A DNA stretch of 64,000 nucleotides from Lacrimispora saccharolytica (GTDB lineage: Bacteria > Bacillota > Clostridia > Lachnospirales > Lachnospiraceae), in NCBI GenBank assembly GCA_021531795.1, contig JADYUL010000003.1, positions 216,072-280,071 of the forward strand, read 5' to 3'. Under the pieces are notes generated by a model, which saw only the letters and a program-made list of their open reading frames with translations, had not been told where the DNA came from and searched no databases. Position numbers and translations under genes: made by a program. This document shows positions 27,780 to 37,790 of this stretch, one piece after another (the first letter of the stretch is position 1; every line of letters starts with the position of its first letter).

Positions 27780-28066
27780 AAATTTCCCTTCTTAGCACAT
27801 TAATAATATGCGCATATTACCATTATGTTGCTTAAAATACAAGGTATAACGGGAAGATGTAACGATTTAATTGCATTTAAGACATAAAATTTTACAAAAG
27901 AGACCTAAAAGCACGATAAGGCACCCACGGGCAATGTATTTCTTGTATTTTATGCCGTTTTATTGTATGATAAATTAGTTAAAGTGTAACATTTCGGATG
28001 ATGAAAAGCATCGTAAACATATGATGCGGGGATAAAATATTCCCATATTGAACGGAGGAAATTGCA
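27780..28066. promoter_or_regulatory. Divergent promoter region between the LytTR gene and the surface protein gene
   Basis: 287 bp, AT-rich, no ORF. It holds an inverted repeat GATGATGAAAAGCATC (27998-28013) about 60 bp before the surface protein start, and CGGAGGAAATTGC as its ribosome binding site. LytTR factors bind direct repeats in such regions; I cannot point to a certain pair. Confidence 0.45.
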
Positions 28067-31000
28067 ATGGAAAAATTCTGCGTGAAAGGATATTTAAAAA
28101 GAAGCGTGAAGCGAGCGCTTTCTATCCTTTTGTGTGCATGTATGATTGGAACGATGATTCCGATTACAGCAAGGGCAGAGACAGAAGGAACTTCTATGCC
28201 TTCAAACGGTGAGGTAACATGTACCTGCGCTAACCTTTGTAAAGAAGATAAAGTAAACTCAGACTGCCCGGTCTGTGGGGCAGAAGAAGCTGATTTAAGT
28301 AAGTGCACAGGTAAGGCACAGTCTGAAAATAATGAAAATCAGCTGAATACCGGTGAGAGTGAAGAGGCAAAAAACGAAACAGAATTAACAATCACTGCAT
28401 GGGAGTGGATTGATGAAGAAGAATTAATAAATCCTGAAACCGGAATACTGGCTCTTCCTTTTGCAAATGAGGAAACCCCGGCATTCTTTGATGATGTTGT
28501 GGCATTACTGCCAACACAGATTCAGGCAACGGTAGTAAATGAAGATGATATCGAAGCAGAAGCTGCATCGGAGACCATCACTCTGGGAGACTGGTCATGC
28601 GAGGAGTATCCAAAAGAAGGTGCATATAGTGGCAGCTATACCTTTGCTGCAGCTTTGCCTGAAGGCTATGTGCTTTCTTATGAAGCTAAGGCACTTAACG
28701 TTTTGGTGGAGCTTGGCGGAGCGCAGATGTTGAATATTACCGGCGTTAGCTACCTCTCCTGTGATGAAACTGGCACAAACTGGACGGAAAAGACCTGCAA
28801 CGATGCTATCGAAGTGACAAGCGAAGTTACCACATGGGGAACTAGTGGAAACGAAACTTGGTATGTGGTGCAGGGTGATGTGGAAATCAATCAAGACAAT
28901 CAAGATATCGAAGTTTTTGGAAATGTTCACTTGATTCTGACGGATGAAAGTAGTCTAGATGTTCGAGGAAGCATTCTTGTGCGAGAGTCCCAATACAGCA
29001 GTCTTACTATCTATGGACAGTCGACACCGGAGGTGGATAAAGAAGGTTACTTGACTAGCAACACGGGCAAGCTCAAAGTTAGTGGAAAAACAAAAAATTT
29101 TAGTGGAATTGGTGGTGGAGGCGTAATTGGTAAAAGAAGTAATGCAGGATCCATTACTATTAATGGCGGCATTATCTACGCCACCGGGGGATCATATGGC
29201 GCCGGCATCGGCGGCGGTGATCTTGGAAATGGTGGCACCATTACGATAAACGGCGGTATGGTTACTGCCACCGGGGGAGCACAAGGAGCCGGCATCGGTG
29301 GCGGGGCTGGCGGCGCCGGAGGCAATATTATTATCAATGGTGGATCCATCAACGCCAAAGGCGGATTTTGGGCAGCGGGCATTGGTGGAGGTACATCGGG
29401 AAAAGGTGGAACCATAAATATTAATGGTGGTGACATCAAAGCAACTGGCGATGAGGACAGTGCAGGAATAGGTGGTAGCCATGGAGATACCGGAACTTCC
29501 GCCGGAGATATTTTCATAAGCGGTGGTACGATAACGGCTACAGGAGGACGGAGAGGAGCTGGCATCGGTAGTGGATATCAAAATAATGAAGGCGGTAAAA
29601 TTATCATAAGCGGCGGTACGGTCACAGCTATAGGTGGTGATAAATCAAAAGGTATCGGTTTTTCCAATAATAGTCCTGACAATACCATTACCATAAGCGG
29701 CGGAACAGTAACTGCAACCGGTTCAGGCGGAGGAGCAGGAATCGGCGGCGGCAATAATGGCTCCGGTTCAGGCATCACCATGAATGGTGATGTCGTACTC
29801 TACACTAGTTCTATTAACGGCGAGCATACCTTCAGTAAAGGTGTGATTTATGATGGCGTGACGGTATCCGATAATGCCGGCTCCTATACACTAACAGGCG
29901 GTGTAGGAACAGTATATGGTAATCCAAATGTCAGTGGATTTACAGAGCCTAGGAACTCAATACTTGGAACGAATCTTGCAGATACAGATTGCATAACCGT
30001 TACAGTTCCTGATGTGGATTACACTGGGGCAGAGGCTTTACCTACTGCGACTGTAACAGTAAATAAAATTGCTCTGAGTAAGACACTGGTGCAGGATACG
30101 GATTATACGGTGTCTGTCAGCGATGAAAATAAAACTAACGCAGGAGCAAAGACGGCAACCATCACAGCAGTGACAAACAGCGGAAACGTGGGAGAGACTA
30201 CTGGGTCATTCAATATAAAGCCTGTAGAGCTGTCTGCTGAAAAAATTGAGATGACCCTGTCCGGAATACCTGAGGCGGGTTACGTCTATGACAATGCTGC
30301 AAAGGAGCCTGTGCCGGTGGTTACATGGAAACGGGCTGATGGCAGTAAATATACGCTGATAAAAGATACGGACTATACAGTATTGTATTCAAATAATACG
30401 AATGCTTATGAACTTCTCTCCGGAAACGAGGGCTATGAAGCTGACAAAGCACCTACAGTTAAGATTACAGCAAAAGAAGGCGGAAACTTTACCGGTTCAA
30501 GGTCGATGAATTTCAAGATCTACCCTGCAGATATGCCTGGATTCACGATTACGCCATACAGTGGCAGTTATGACGGTATAAATCATGATGTTGTTAGTAT
30601 CACGCCCAAAGATGGATTTTCGGATTACACAGTCTATTACAGCACAGATAATAAAGCAACATGGTCTACCACCGTGCCGACCATAACCGATGCCGGTATG
30701 CTAGATTACTATGTAAAGGCTACCAAGGCAAATTATAAGGATTGGATTTCGGAGAAGCAGACTGCTAAGGTTACGCCGGTGGCACTGGCTTCTTCCATGA
30801 TGTCATTCAATGACACGAATCACTATTATACCGGACAGGAAGTCAAGCCGGAGATCACCGTAAAGGACAGCAACAGGACGCTTGTGCCCGGCACAGACTA
30901 TACGGTATCCTATACAAACAATACATCGGTATCTGCGGAAGACAGTAAGGCCAAGGTTACCATTACCGCTGCAAACGGAAATTATACAGGTTCGGCAAGT

Positions 31001-34000
31001 GCTGAATTTAGCATTGCGTATGCACAGGAGACGTATCTGGATTACTGTACTGTTTCCGGTACGGAAGGGAAAGACGGCTGGTATTCCTCCGATGTCACGA
31101 TTCAGAATAAGGCGGATATAAACTCTTTATGGGGTGCACTGCAATTTTCAGGCAGTCCTACAGGAGCCTTTGCAGACAGCTATATCGTGAGCACAGAAGG
31201 TAAAAACAATACCACCATCTGGTTTAAGCAGACAACAACCGGATATATTGGTTCTCAAGATAAGGAAATCAAAATCGACAAGACTGCACCTACCTGGACG
31301 GAAAACGGCTGCGGAATCAGCGTGAAGGAAAACTGGTGGAAGAAACTGGTAAATACCATTTCCTTTGATCTGTTCTATAAAGATGCGACGGTGGATGTGA
31401 AGGTATGCGCGAAGGATAACTTAAGTGGTATTGATGCATATTACTATTATGTGGATAATTCCGGCAGTACGGCTGTAAAGACAAAAGAGGAATTGGATGC
31501 ATTGGTTAACGCATTTACCAAGTATCCTGTTGATTCATCTGCTTCACCGCTTACCGGGACTAAGACACTGACGAGCCTCAGTAATGAAGGAAACTACGTG
31601 GTTTATGCTTACGCAGTGGATATGGCTGGTAACAGGAGCGATTATGTCTGCTCAGACGGCGTGGTACTTGATCGGACTGCCCCGACAATCAGTGGCATTA
31701 CGGTACCAAGCAAGAGTGATCTGACACTGACGGATACCAGTGCAAAGATCAGCTTTACCGGAAGTGAAGCTGGAATCTGTTTCTATATGATAAGTGAGGT
31801 TGCACCGGATTCAATTGATAGCTTTGCAACTTCAAGCGAGAATAGCCAGGGAATGACTGTTTGGACCGCAAAAGAGGGTGTGTCTTCTGTAGAAATGGCA
31901 ACAGAAGCAAAGCAGATCACATTAAGTAGCTTAAGTCCGAATACGACATATACCTTGTATCTGGCGGCAGTGGACAAGGCAGGCAACAGCACCGCTACAG
32001 TCCATAGGCAGAGATTTACGACCTGTAAAACTATGCCGGTAGTTACGAAGCAACCAACCATCAGCGGAACCTACGGCCAGACAGTGGCAGATATGACGCT
32101 GACCGATGGCGTGGCAAAGGTTGGAAGCGAAGAGATTACAGGTACATGGGCGGTGACTGACAGCAACAAGGCAAATGTTCCGGCTGTGGGAATAAAAGAT
32201 ACCTATCAGGTAACCTTTACTCCGGCGGATACCTATGGAGACATCTATGACACTGTGATCGTCCTTGTGAATCCGACGGTAAGTAAGCGAGTAATCACCG
32301 TGACGGCAGACGATAAGACGAAGACTTATGGACAGGCAAACCCGGCGTTTACCTTTGCAATCACAGAAGGTACATTGGTAGGCACTGACACAAAAGAAGA
32401 TCTTGGCATCACATTAACCTGCGTAGCAAATGAAAACTCTCCTGTAAAAGCAGGCGGTTATGCGATTACCGGCACTTCAAACAGTGCTAACTATCATGTA
32501 ACCGTGATCCCGGGTGTACTGACCATTACAAAGGCAACACCTGTGATTACTGCAACGACTGGACATACCAAGACCTATGGAGATATCAAGTTCTTCCTGG
32601 ATGCGACGGACGACAGCGCTGAGGCGAGCTTACAGTATGAGGTGACCGAAAGCAAGGATACAAGCGCTAGTCCAGTGAAAAAGGATGCCATTGTAACTGT
32701 TGACGCAAGAGGCTATGTGACCATTACGGGAACAGGAATTGCAAAGATTACCGCTTCCCTTCCGGAAACGACAAATTACAACGCAGTAAGCATGGATATT
32801 ACAATAATGGTAGATAAGGCAGCCAATGCCCCGAATATGCCGGGAACAAGCATTAATGCATCAAATAGATGTAATACAGTAGGAGATGTGCCGTTACCTA
32901 GTGGCTGGGTATGGCAGGAGTCATGCAGGGATAAGAAACTTACAACAACCATATCAGGGCCAGGGGGAATCCCAGTAGAAACACTAGTATCAGCGACTGC
33001 AGAGTATATTGGAGCAGACAAGGCAAACTATATAAATACTACTGTAACTGTCAGCATCACAAGGTCTGCATGCGATCATATTGCAGGAGATGTCCTATAT
33101 ACCGGAAATGGCGAACAGGCTCCGACCTGTACCACAGACGGACTGGGACACAGAGAGTGTACGGTCTGTGGCGCAACCATCGAGTCCGGAATCGTCGTGA
33201 AGGCAGCACATAAATTTAGCAGCGCATGGATCATCGATGTAGCGGCTACCACAACTTCAGAGGGAAGCAAGAGCCATCATTGCAGTGTTTGTGGTGAGAA
33301 GAATGATGTGACCGTTATTCCTAAGCTTGTCATCAGCGGTGGTGGCGATAGTGGTAATGCGGGTGATAGTTCAGATAACGATGGTGACAATAATGACAGT
33401 GGTAACACAGGAAACATTACGGATTTAGGAATTGGAAATATTACTAAGCCAACGATAAAACCGATAGTGATACCGGGTTCATTTACACAGGAAATAAATC
33501 TATCACCTGGAATCGGAAATAATATTAAACCGGCTACAAATACTGAAAATAATATCGAGGAACCTTTTATTAAGGGTGAAAACGGTAAAGAAGGCTGGGA
33601 TGTAATCCGTGATGAAGTAGATCAGGTGAAGGATGGTGATACAGTTACCGTAGATATGAATGGTGCCGCAGTTGTACCAAGTGATGTTCTTAGTGAAATC
33701 AAAGGAAAAGACGTTACTATTGTATTCGATATGGGTAATGGAATCACATGGAGCGTTAACGGACAAAGTATTACGGGTGATGCAATTGGTGATATTGACT
33801 TTAGTGTAAAGACTAATACTAATTCCATCCCGGTAGATATAATTAATAACATAACCGGTGAGCGATACAGTAAGCAGATAAGCCTGTCGTATGATGGAGA
33901 ATTTGGATTTACTGCAGTGCTTTCCATCAACATGGAAGCAGAGAATGCAGGTCTTTTTGCAAATCTGTTCTACTATAACGAAAATACCGGAGAGATGGAA

Positions 34001-34318
34001 TTTATCTGTTACGATGAGATTGCAGCGGATGGAACGGCAGATCTTACATTTACTCACGCTTCTGATTATGCAATTGTAATTGACACAGAGCCGATGGATA
34101 GTGTATCAGATGGCGAAGTATTAAATGGAGAAACTGATTCTGATGAAGAAATATCTACAATAGAAAATGATAAGAAGGATACACAGGATGTCACAGAAGC
34201 AGATAGTAAAACATGGAATCCATGGTGGGTTATCATAATCTGCATTGTGGTAATTGTAATCACTCTTGGAGCATTCATTGTAATAAAGAAAAAGAAATCA
34301 GAAGATCTAATTAATTAA
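28067..34318 (+). CDS. Giant cell-surface protein with Gly-rich repeats and MBG-like domains
   Basis: 2,083 residues. Signal peptide about 1-42 (KRALSILLCACMIGTMIPITARA). A Cys motif (CTCANLC ... CPVCG) follows at about 47-72. Glycine-rich beta repeats (GGTITINGGMVTATGG, AGIGGG) span about 346-575. Several Ig-like/MBG-type modules follow, e.g. DYTVSVS repeats and VTADDKTKTYGQANPAFTF (about 1410). A second Cys-rich segment (CTVCGATIESG) is near 1700. It ends in a Gly/Asn/Asp spacer and a transmembrane helix WWVIIICIVVIVITLGAF with KKKK, and no LPXTG sortase signal. Likely an adhesin; ligand unknown. Confidence 0.85.
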   Translation: MEKFCVKGYLKRSVKRALSILLCACMIGTMIPITARAETEGTSMPSNGEVTCTCANLCKEDKVNSDCPVCGAEEADLSKCTGKAQSENNENQLNTGESEEAKNETELTITAWEWIDEEELINPETGILALPFANEETPAFFDDVVALLPTQIQATVVNEDDIEAEAASETITLGDWSCEEYPKEGAYSGSYTFAAALPEGYVLSYEAKALNVLVELGGAQMLNITGVSYLSCDETGTNWTEKTCNDAIEVTSEVTTWGTSGNETWYVVQGDVEINQDNQDIEVFGNVHLILTDESSLDVRGSILVRESQYSSLTIYGQSTPEVDKEGYLTSNTGKLKVSGKTKNFSGIGGGGVIGKRSNAGSITINGGIIYATGGSYGAGIGGGDLGNGGTITINGGMVTATGGAQGAGIGGGAGGAGGNIIINGGSINAKGGFWAAGIGGGTSGKGGTININGGDIKATGDEDSAGIGGSHGDTGTSAGDIFISGGTITATGGRRGAGIGSGYQNNEGGKIIISGGTVTAIGGDKSKGIGFSNNSPDNTITISGGTVTATGSGGGAGIGGGNNGSGSGITMNGDVVLYTSSINGEHTFSKGVIYDGVTVSDNAGSYTLTGGVGTVYGNPNVSGFTEPRNSILGTNLADTDCITVTVPDVDYTGAEALPTATVTVNKIALSKTLVQDTDYTVSVSDENKTNAGAKTATITAVTNSGNVGETTGSFNIKPVELSAEKIEMTLSGIPEAGYVYDNAAKEPVPVVTWKRADGSKYTLIKDTDYTVLYSNNTNAYELLSGNEGYEADKAPTVKITAKEGGNFTGSRSMNFKIYPADMPGFTITPYSGSYDGINHDVVSITPKDGFSDYTVYYSTDNKATWSTTVPTITDAGMLDYYVKATKANYKDWISEKQTAKVTPVALASSMMSFNDTNHYYTGQEVKPEITVKDSNRTLVPGTDYTVSYTNNTSVSAEDSKAKVTITAANGNYTGSASAEFSIAYAQETYLDYCTVSGTEGKDGWYSSDVTIQNKADINSLWGALQFSGSPTGAFADSYIVSTEGKNNTTIWFKQTTTGYIGSQDKEIKIDKTAPTWTENGCGISVKENWWKKLVNTISFDLFYKDATVDVKVCAKDNLSGIDAYYYYVDNSGSTAVKTKEELDALVNAFTKYPVDSSASPLTGTKTLTSLSNEGNYVVYAYAVDMAGNRSDYVCSDGVVLDRTAPTISGITVPSKSDLTLTDTSAKISFTGSEAGICFYMISEVAPDSIDSFATSSENSQGMTVWTAKEGVSSVEMATEAKQITLSSLSPNTTYTLYLAAVDKAGNSTATVHRQRFTTCKTMPVVTKQPTISGTYGQTVADMTLTDGVAKVGSEEITGTWAVTDSNKANVPAVGIKDTYQVTFTPADTYGDIYDTVIVLVNPTVSKRVITVTADDKTKTYGQANPAFTFAITEGTLVGTDTKEDLGITLTCVANENSPVKAGGYAITGTSNSANYHVTVIPGVLTITKATPVITATTGHTKTYGDIKFFLDATDDSAEASLQYEVTESKDTSASPVKKDAIVTVDARGYVTITGTGIAKITASLPETTNYNAVSMDITIMVDKAANAPNMPGTSINASNRCNTVGDVPLPSGWVWQESCRDKKLTTTISGPGGIPVETLVSATAEYIGADKANYINTTVTVSITRSACDHIAGDVLYTGNGEQAPTCTTDGLGHRECTVCGATIESGIVVKAAHKFSSAWIIDVAATTTSEGSKSHHCSVCGEKNDVTVIPKLVISGGGDSGNAGDSSDNDGDNNDSGNTGNITDLGIGNITKPTIKPIVIPGSFTQEINLSPGIGNNIKPATNTENNIEEPFIKGENGKEGWDVIRDEVDQVKDGDTVTVDMNGAAVVPSDVLSEIKGKDVTIVFDMGNGITWSVNGQSITGDAIGDIDFSVKTNTNSIPVDIINNITGERYSKQISLSYDGEFGFTAVLSINMEAENAGLFANLFYYNENTGEMEFICYDEIAADGTADLTFTHASDYAIVIDTEPMDSVSDGEVLNGETDSDEEISTIENDKKDTQDVTEADSKTWNPWWVIIICIVVIVITLGAFIVIKKKKSEDLIN
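29103..29790 (+). repeat. Tandem ~90-105-bp Gly-rich coding repeats
   Basis: About seven in-frame units coding for variants of GG-x-I-x-I-x-GG-x-(V/I)-x-A-x-GG-x-x-x-AGIGGG. The repeats differ enough to be old, but unit number could vary between strains. Confidence 0.8.
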
Positions 34319-34326
34319 TTATTTTA

Positions 34327-34356
34327 GGGTGGGGTCAGATGACCCCGCCTTTTTAT
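34327..34356 (+). terminator. Terminator after the surface protein gene
   Basis: GGTGGGGTCA pairs with TGACCCCGCC, followed by TTTTTATTTT, eight bases after the stop. Confidence 0.88.
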
Positions 34357-34361
34357 TTTGA

Positions 34362-34586
34362 CTATAATGACTGGTCTTTCTTTGACTGTGTTTTATCATC
34401 CTCACGTGCTTCTTCGTGAATGTGAGATTGCATGGACTCAGCACCACTTTTATCAATGTATTCATTGAGCGTCGATAATGCTGATTCAAGATTTTTTAAG
34501 TCTGTTTCATGTTGTTTCCATGTAGATGTAAGAGAAACTTTTTTGTCTTCCATAAGGCTGTAACCATCAGTCATCAAGCCCGGCAC
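34362..34586 (-). CDS. Small coiled-coil protein or gene fragment
   Basis: 74 codons (69-71 if starting at internal ATGs). The product is hydrophilic and helical (SLTSTWKQHETDLKNLESAL, LNEYIDKSG) with a charged tail. No family is recognised. The frame begins in a junction near 34586 next to an unrelated + strand fragment (KKGQIIDEVFDAGEIK-stop, about 34599-34650), so it may be the 3' end of a larger gene cut by recombination. Confidence 0.35.
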   Translation of the reverse strand: MPGLMTDGYSLMEDKKVSLTSTWKQHETDLKNLESALSTLNEYIDKSGAESMQSHIHEEAREDDKTQSKKDQSL

Positions 34587-34736
34587 AATGAAGATGAAAA
34601 AGGGGCAGATTATTGATGAGGTATTCGATGCCGGAGAGATTAAGTAATTCCTTTATGGAAAAAGGTATAAGCTGATGGCTTAATATAAGCTTCCCTATCG
34701 TCAGCTAATACGGACAACTTAATATGGTACCCGTTA

Positions 34737-34779
34737 GGCACATCACTTGTGGACACAGTGTCCAAAAGTCGTATGTGCC
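34737..34779 (+). repeat. Long palindrome upstream of the Maff2 remnant
   Basis: The core 34745-34769 is ACTT-G-TGGACAC-A-GTGTCCA-A-AAGT, the inverted partner of the palindrome before pcfB. Flanking GGCACAT (34737) and ATGTGCC (34773) extend the hairpin to 43 bp. Candidate operator, oriT-like or recombination site. Confidence 0.75.
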
Positions 34780-34863
34780 TTTTGTATGCCATCGGGAGAC
34801 TGCCGTATGTGCGGACAAACAGTTAAAAGGCATGAACAAAAAGATTAATGGAGGAAATGAAAA

Positions 34864-35004
34864 ATGGCGTTTTTTACAACAGCAGTAACCGGTCTTAAGA
34901 CGGTAGTAACAGCAATCGGAGCAGGTGTAGGTGTCTGGGGAGTTATTAATCTCTTAGAAGGATATGGAAATGATAACCCAGGTGCAAATGCTCATGTACG
35001 GTAA
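34864..35004 (+). pseudogene. Truncated Maff2-family mobile-element protein
   Basis: ATG 34864 behind GGAGGAAATGAAAA. 46 codons with the family start FTTAVTGLKTVVTAIGAGVG and WGVINLLEGYGNDNPGA. Maff2 proteins are about 60-70 residues with a second hydrophobic half (MAGGG...); here the frame diverges after NPGA and ends NAHVR-stop. Sequence after about 34985 belongs to the tet(W) upstream region, so the resistance cassette joint lies here. In related ICEs Maff2 follows the coupling protein gene. Confidence 0.8.
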
Positions 35005-35326
35005 AGAAGCAAGCAACCGAAAACAATAGATAGACCGCCAGCACTACACTATTCCGAACCAAAGACCAAAAGATAAGCATTTTGAGAAAATCTAAACTTT
35101 TGGATTTTCCTACAATGCCGACTACGGCGGAATCCCTCCCACTCCTTATATATTTCTTTCTGTATACATTGAATTTGTATTTAGTAAAATGCAGACAACA
35201 CCACGGATCGGCTTTTGGCTGGACAATTCCAACCAAACACCGCAGCAGACAGTAGAAACCATTCTGAACGTTAGGAAGCCGGTATGATTGTTACATATAA
35301 GGGGAAGAAAAATTTCTTTTAGATAC

Positions 35327-35355
35327 TTGTTTTCCTAAAACTGATGTGATATAAT
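35327..35355 (+). promoter_or_regulatory. tet(W) promoter
   Basis: TTGTTT (35327-35332) and TATAAT (35350-35355) with a 17-bp spacer, 30 bp before the leader peptide. The stretch 35005-35326 has no gene that I can support. Confidence 0.8.
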
Positions 35356-35384
35356 AATTCAATTCCAGAAAAGGAGTAAAAAAT

Positions 35385-35408
35385 ATGCGGCAAGGTATTC
35401 TTAAATAA
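35385..35408 (+). CDS. tet(W) leader peptide
   Basis: Behind AAAAGGAGTAAAAAAT: seven codons, MRQGILK-stop. Ribosomal-protection genes of the tet(M)/tet(O)/tet(W) type carry such short leaders, whose translation influences read-through of the downstream hairpins. Confidence 0.7.
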   Translation: MRQGILK

Positions 35409-35575
35409 AACTATAATCAAATAGTGGGAACAAAGGATTATGATAGCTCCTTTTGTAGGGGCTTAGTTTTTTGTACCCAATTTAAGAATACTTTTGCCTT
35501 ATCAATTTTGACATATCCCCAAAAACAGCAATCACAAACAGGTGTATGCTGTATATGTGTATGTCCGCAACTTAT

Positions 35576-35616
35576 AATCCCCAGTGGTAAAAGTATTTTA
35601 CTGCTGGGGATTTTTA
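35576..35616 (+). terminator. Attenuator hairpin before tet(W)
   Basis: AATCCCCAG ... CTGCTGGGGATTTTTA: stem CCCCAG with CTGGGG (one bulge) and a T-run, 35 bp before the tet(W) start. Expected to end transcription unless tetracycline-stalled ribosomes alter leader folding (family knowledge). Confidence 0.75.
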
Positions 35617-35649
35617 TGCCCTTTGGGGCTGTAAAGGGAGGACAATCAC

Positions 35650-37569
35650 ATGAAAATAATCAATATTGGAATTCTTGCCCATGTAGACGCTGGAAAGACG
35701 ACCTTGACGGAGAGCCTGCTATATGCCAGCGGAGCCATTTCAGAACCGGGGAGCGTCGAAAAAGGGACAACGAGGACGGACACCATGTTTTTGGAGCGGC
35801 AGCGTGGGATTACCATTCAAGCGGCAGTCACTTCCTTCCAGTGGCACAGATGTAAAGTTAACATTGTGGATACGCCCGGCCACATGGATTTTTTGGCGGA
35901 GGTGTACCGCTCTTTGGCTGTTTTAGATGGGGCCATCTTGGTGATCTCCGCTAAAGATGGCGTGCAGGCCCAGACCCGTATTCTGTTCCATGCCCTGCGG
36001 AAAATGAACATTCCCACCGTTATCTTTATCAACAAGATCGACCAGGCTGGCGTTGATTTGCAGAGCGTGGTTCAGTCTGTTCGGGATAAGCTCTCCGCCG
36101 ATATTATCATCAAGCAGACGGTGTCGCTGTCCCCGGAAATAGTCCTGGAGGAAAATACCGACATAGAAGCATGGGATGCGGTCATCGAAAATAACGATGA
36201 ATTATTGGAAAAGTATATCGCAGGAGAACCAATCAGCCGGGAAAAACTTGTGCGGGAGGAACAGCGGCGGGTTCAAGACGCCTCCCTGTTCCCGGTCTAT
36301 TATGGCAGCGCCAAAAAGGGCCTTGGCATTCAACCGTTGATGGATGCGGTGACAGGGCTGTTCCAACCGATTGGGGAACAGGGGAGCGCCGCCCTATGCG
36401 GCAACGTTTTCAAGGTGGAGTATACAGATTGCGGCCAGCGGCGTGTCTATCTACGGCTATACAGCGGAACGCTGCGCCTGCGGGATACGGTGGCCCTGGC
36501 CGGGAGAGAAAAGCTGAAAATCACAGAGATGCGTATTCCATCCAAAGGGGAAATTGTTCGGACAGACACCGCTTATCCGGGTGAAATTGTTATCCTTCCC
36601 AGCGACAGCGTGAGGTTAAACGATGTATTAGGGGACCCAACCCGGCTCCCTCGTAAAAGGTGGCGTGAGGACCCCCTCCCCATGCTGCGGACGTCGATTG
36701 CGCCGAAAACGGCAGCGCAAAGAGAACGGCTGCTGGACGCTCTTACGCAACTTGCGGATACTGACCCGCTTTTGCGCTGCGAGGTGGATTCCATCACCCA
36801 TGAGATCATTCTTTCTTTTTTGGGCCGGGTGCAGTTGGAGGTTGTTTCCGCTTTGCTGTCGGAAAAATACAAGCTTGAAACAGTGGTAAAGGAACCCACC
36901 GTCATTTATATGGAGCGGCCGCTCAAAGCAGCCAGCCACACCATCCATATCGAGGTGCCGCCCAACCCGTTTTGGGCATCCATCGGACTGTCTGTTACAC
37001 CACTCCCGCTTGGCTCCGGTGTACAATACGAGAGCCGGGTTTCGCTGGGATACTTGAACCAGAGTTTTCAAAACGCTGTCAGGGATGGTATCCGTTACGG
37101 GCTGGAGCAGGGCTTGTTCGGCTGGAACGTAACGGACTGTAAGATTTGCTTTGAATACGGGCTTTATTACAGTCCGGTCAGCACGCCGGCGGACTTCCGC
37201 TCATTGGCCCCGATTGTATTGGAACAGGCATTGAAGGAATCAGGGACGCAACTGCTGGAACCTTATCTCTCCTTCACCCTCTATGCGCCCCGGGAATATC
37301 TTTCCAGGGCTTATCATGATGCACCGAAATACTGTGCCACCATCGAAACGGTCCAGGAAAAAAAGGATGAAGTTGTCTTTACTGGCGAGATTCCCGCCCG
37401 CTGTATACAGGCATACCGTACTGATCTGGCCTTTTACACCAACGGGCAGAGCGTATGCCTTACAGAGCTGAAAGGATATCAGGCCGCTGTCGGTCAGCCG
37501 GTCATCCAGCCCCGCCGTCCAAACAGCCGCCTGGACAAGGTGCGCCATATGTTTCAGAAGGTAATGTAA
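35650..37569 (+). CDS. tet(W): Tetracycline resistance ribosomal protection protein Tet(W)
   Basis: 639 residues. An EF-G-like GTPase that removes tetracycline from the ribosome. G1 [16 protein letters not shown]2 [10 protein letters not shown]3 DTPGHMDF and G4 NKIDQ are intact, and the C-terminus ([18 protein letters not shown]) is that of Tet(W). It agrees closely with the Tet(W) sequence I remember from Butyrivibrio, with scattered changes such as [10 protein letters not shown]. Base composition is visibly more GC-rich than the neighbours, consistent with separate acquisition. Start ATG follows AAGGGAGGACAATCAC. Confidence 0.95.
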   Translation: MKIINIGILAHVDAGKTTLTESLLYASGAISEPGSVEKGTTRTDTMFLERQRGITIQAAVTSFQWHRCKVNIVDTPGHMDFLAEVYRSLAVLDGAILVISAKDGVQAQTRILFHALRKMNIPTVIFINKIDQAGVDLQSVVQSVRDKLSADIIIKQTVSLSPEIVLEENTDIEAWDAVIENNDELLEKYIAGEPISREKLVREEQRRVQDASLFPVYYGSAKKGLGIQPLMDAVTGLFQPIGEQGSAALCGNVFKVEYTDCGQRRVYLRLYSGTLRLRDTVALAGREKLKITEMRIPSKGEIVRTDTAYPGEIVILPSDSVRLNDVLGDPTRLPRKRWREDPLPMLRTSIAPKTAAQRERLLDALTQLADTDPLLRCEVDSITHEIILSFLGRVQLEVVSALLSEKYKLETVVKEPTVIYMERPLKAASHTIHIEVPPNPFWASIGLSVTPLPLGSGVQYESRVSLGYLNQSFQNAVRDGIRYGLEQGLFGWNVTDCKICFEYGLYYSPVSTPADFRSLAPIVLEQALKESGTQLLEPYLSFTLYAPREYLSRAYHDAPKYCATIETVQEKKDEVVFTGEIPARCIQAYRTDLAFYTNGQSVCLTELKGYQAAVGQPVIQPRRPNSRLDKVRHMFQKVM

Positions 37570-37619
37570 AGATACATAATCGTCAAGACGGCAACAATCA
37601 GAAGTTATGGAGGGTAACA

Positions 37620-37790
37620 ATGGAATATAGTAAGGAAGATTTAATGGAAGCAAAAAAGCAAATTTGGGGAGTGGGAGAGAACATGGGAACAGAGGAAAGT
37701 AAAAAAATCTGGGAGGAGAACGCACAATTTTGGGATAATGAAGTCATTAGACAAGTAAAAGCTTGTATTTATAGGACATCTGGCAAGTAG
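37620..37790 (+). pseudogene. Chimeric remnant downstream of tet(W)
   Basis: 56 codons from ATG 37620 (GGAGGGTAACA upstream). It begins MEYSKEDLMEAKKQI, like a small conserved ORF of Firmicute elements, then continues GTEESKKIWEENAQFWDNE, which resembles the N-terminus of the SAM-dependent methyltransferase often found after tet(W), then diverges (RQVKACIYRTSGK). It looks like two fused remnants cut before any methyltransferase motif. Assignments are from memory of similar loci. Confidence 0.5.

Noticed and set aside
29176..29781. Antisense Pro-rich ORFs in the surface protein gene
   Set aside because: Shadow of the Gly-rich coding repeats; no start signals.
34946..35236. Antisense ORF upstream of tet(W)
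   Set aside because: No ribosome binding site and it spans the Maff2/tet(W) joint.
35424..35855. ORF overlapping the tet(W) start
   Set aside because: It runs through the attenuator and the tet(W) GTPase domain in another frame; tet(W) is certain.
35650..37569. Mosaic tet(O/32/W) gene
   Set aside because: Both ends and the middle read as Tet(W); differences are scattered, not blockwise, as far as can be judged by eye.
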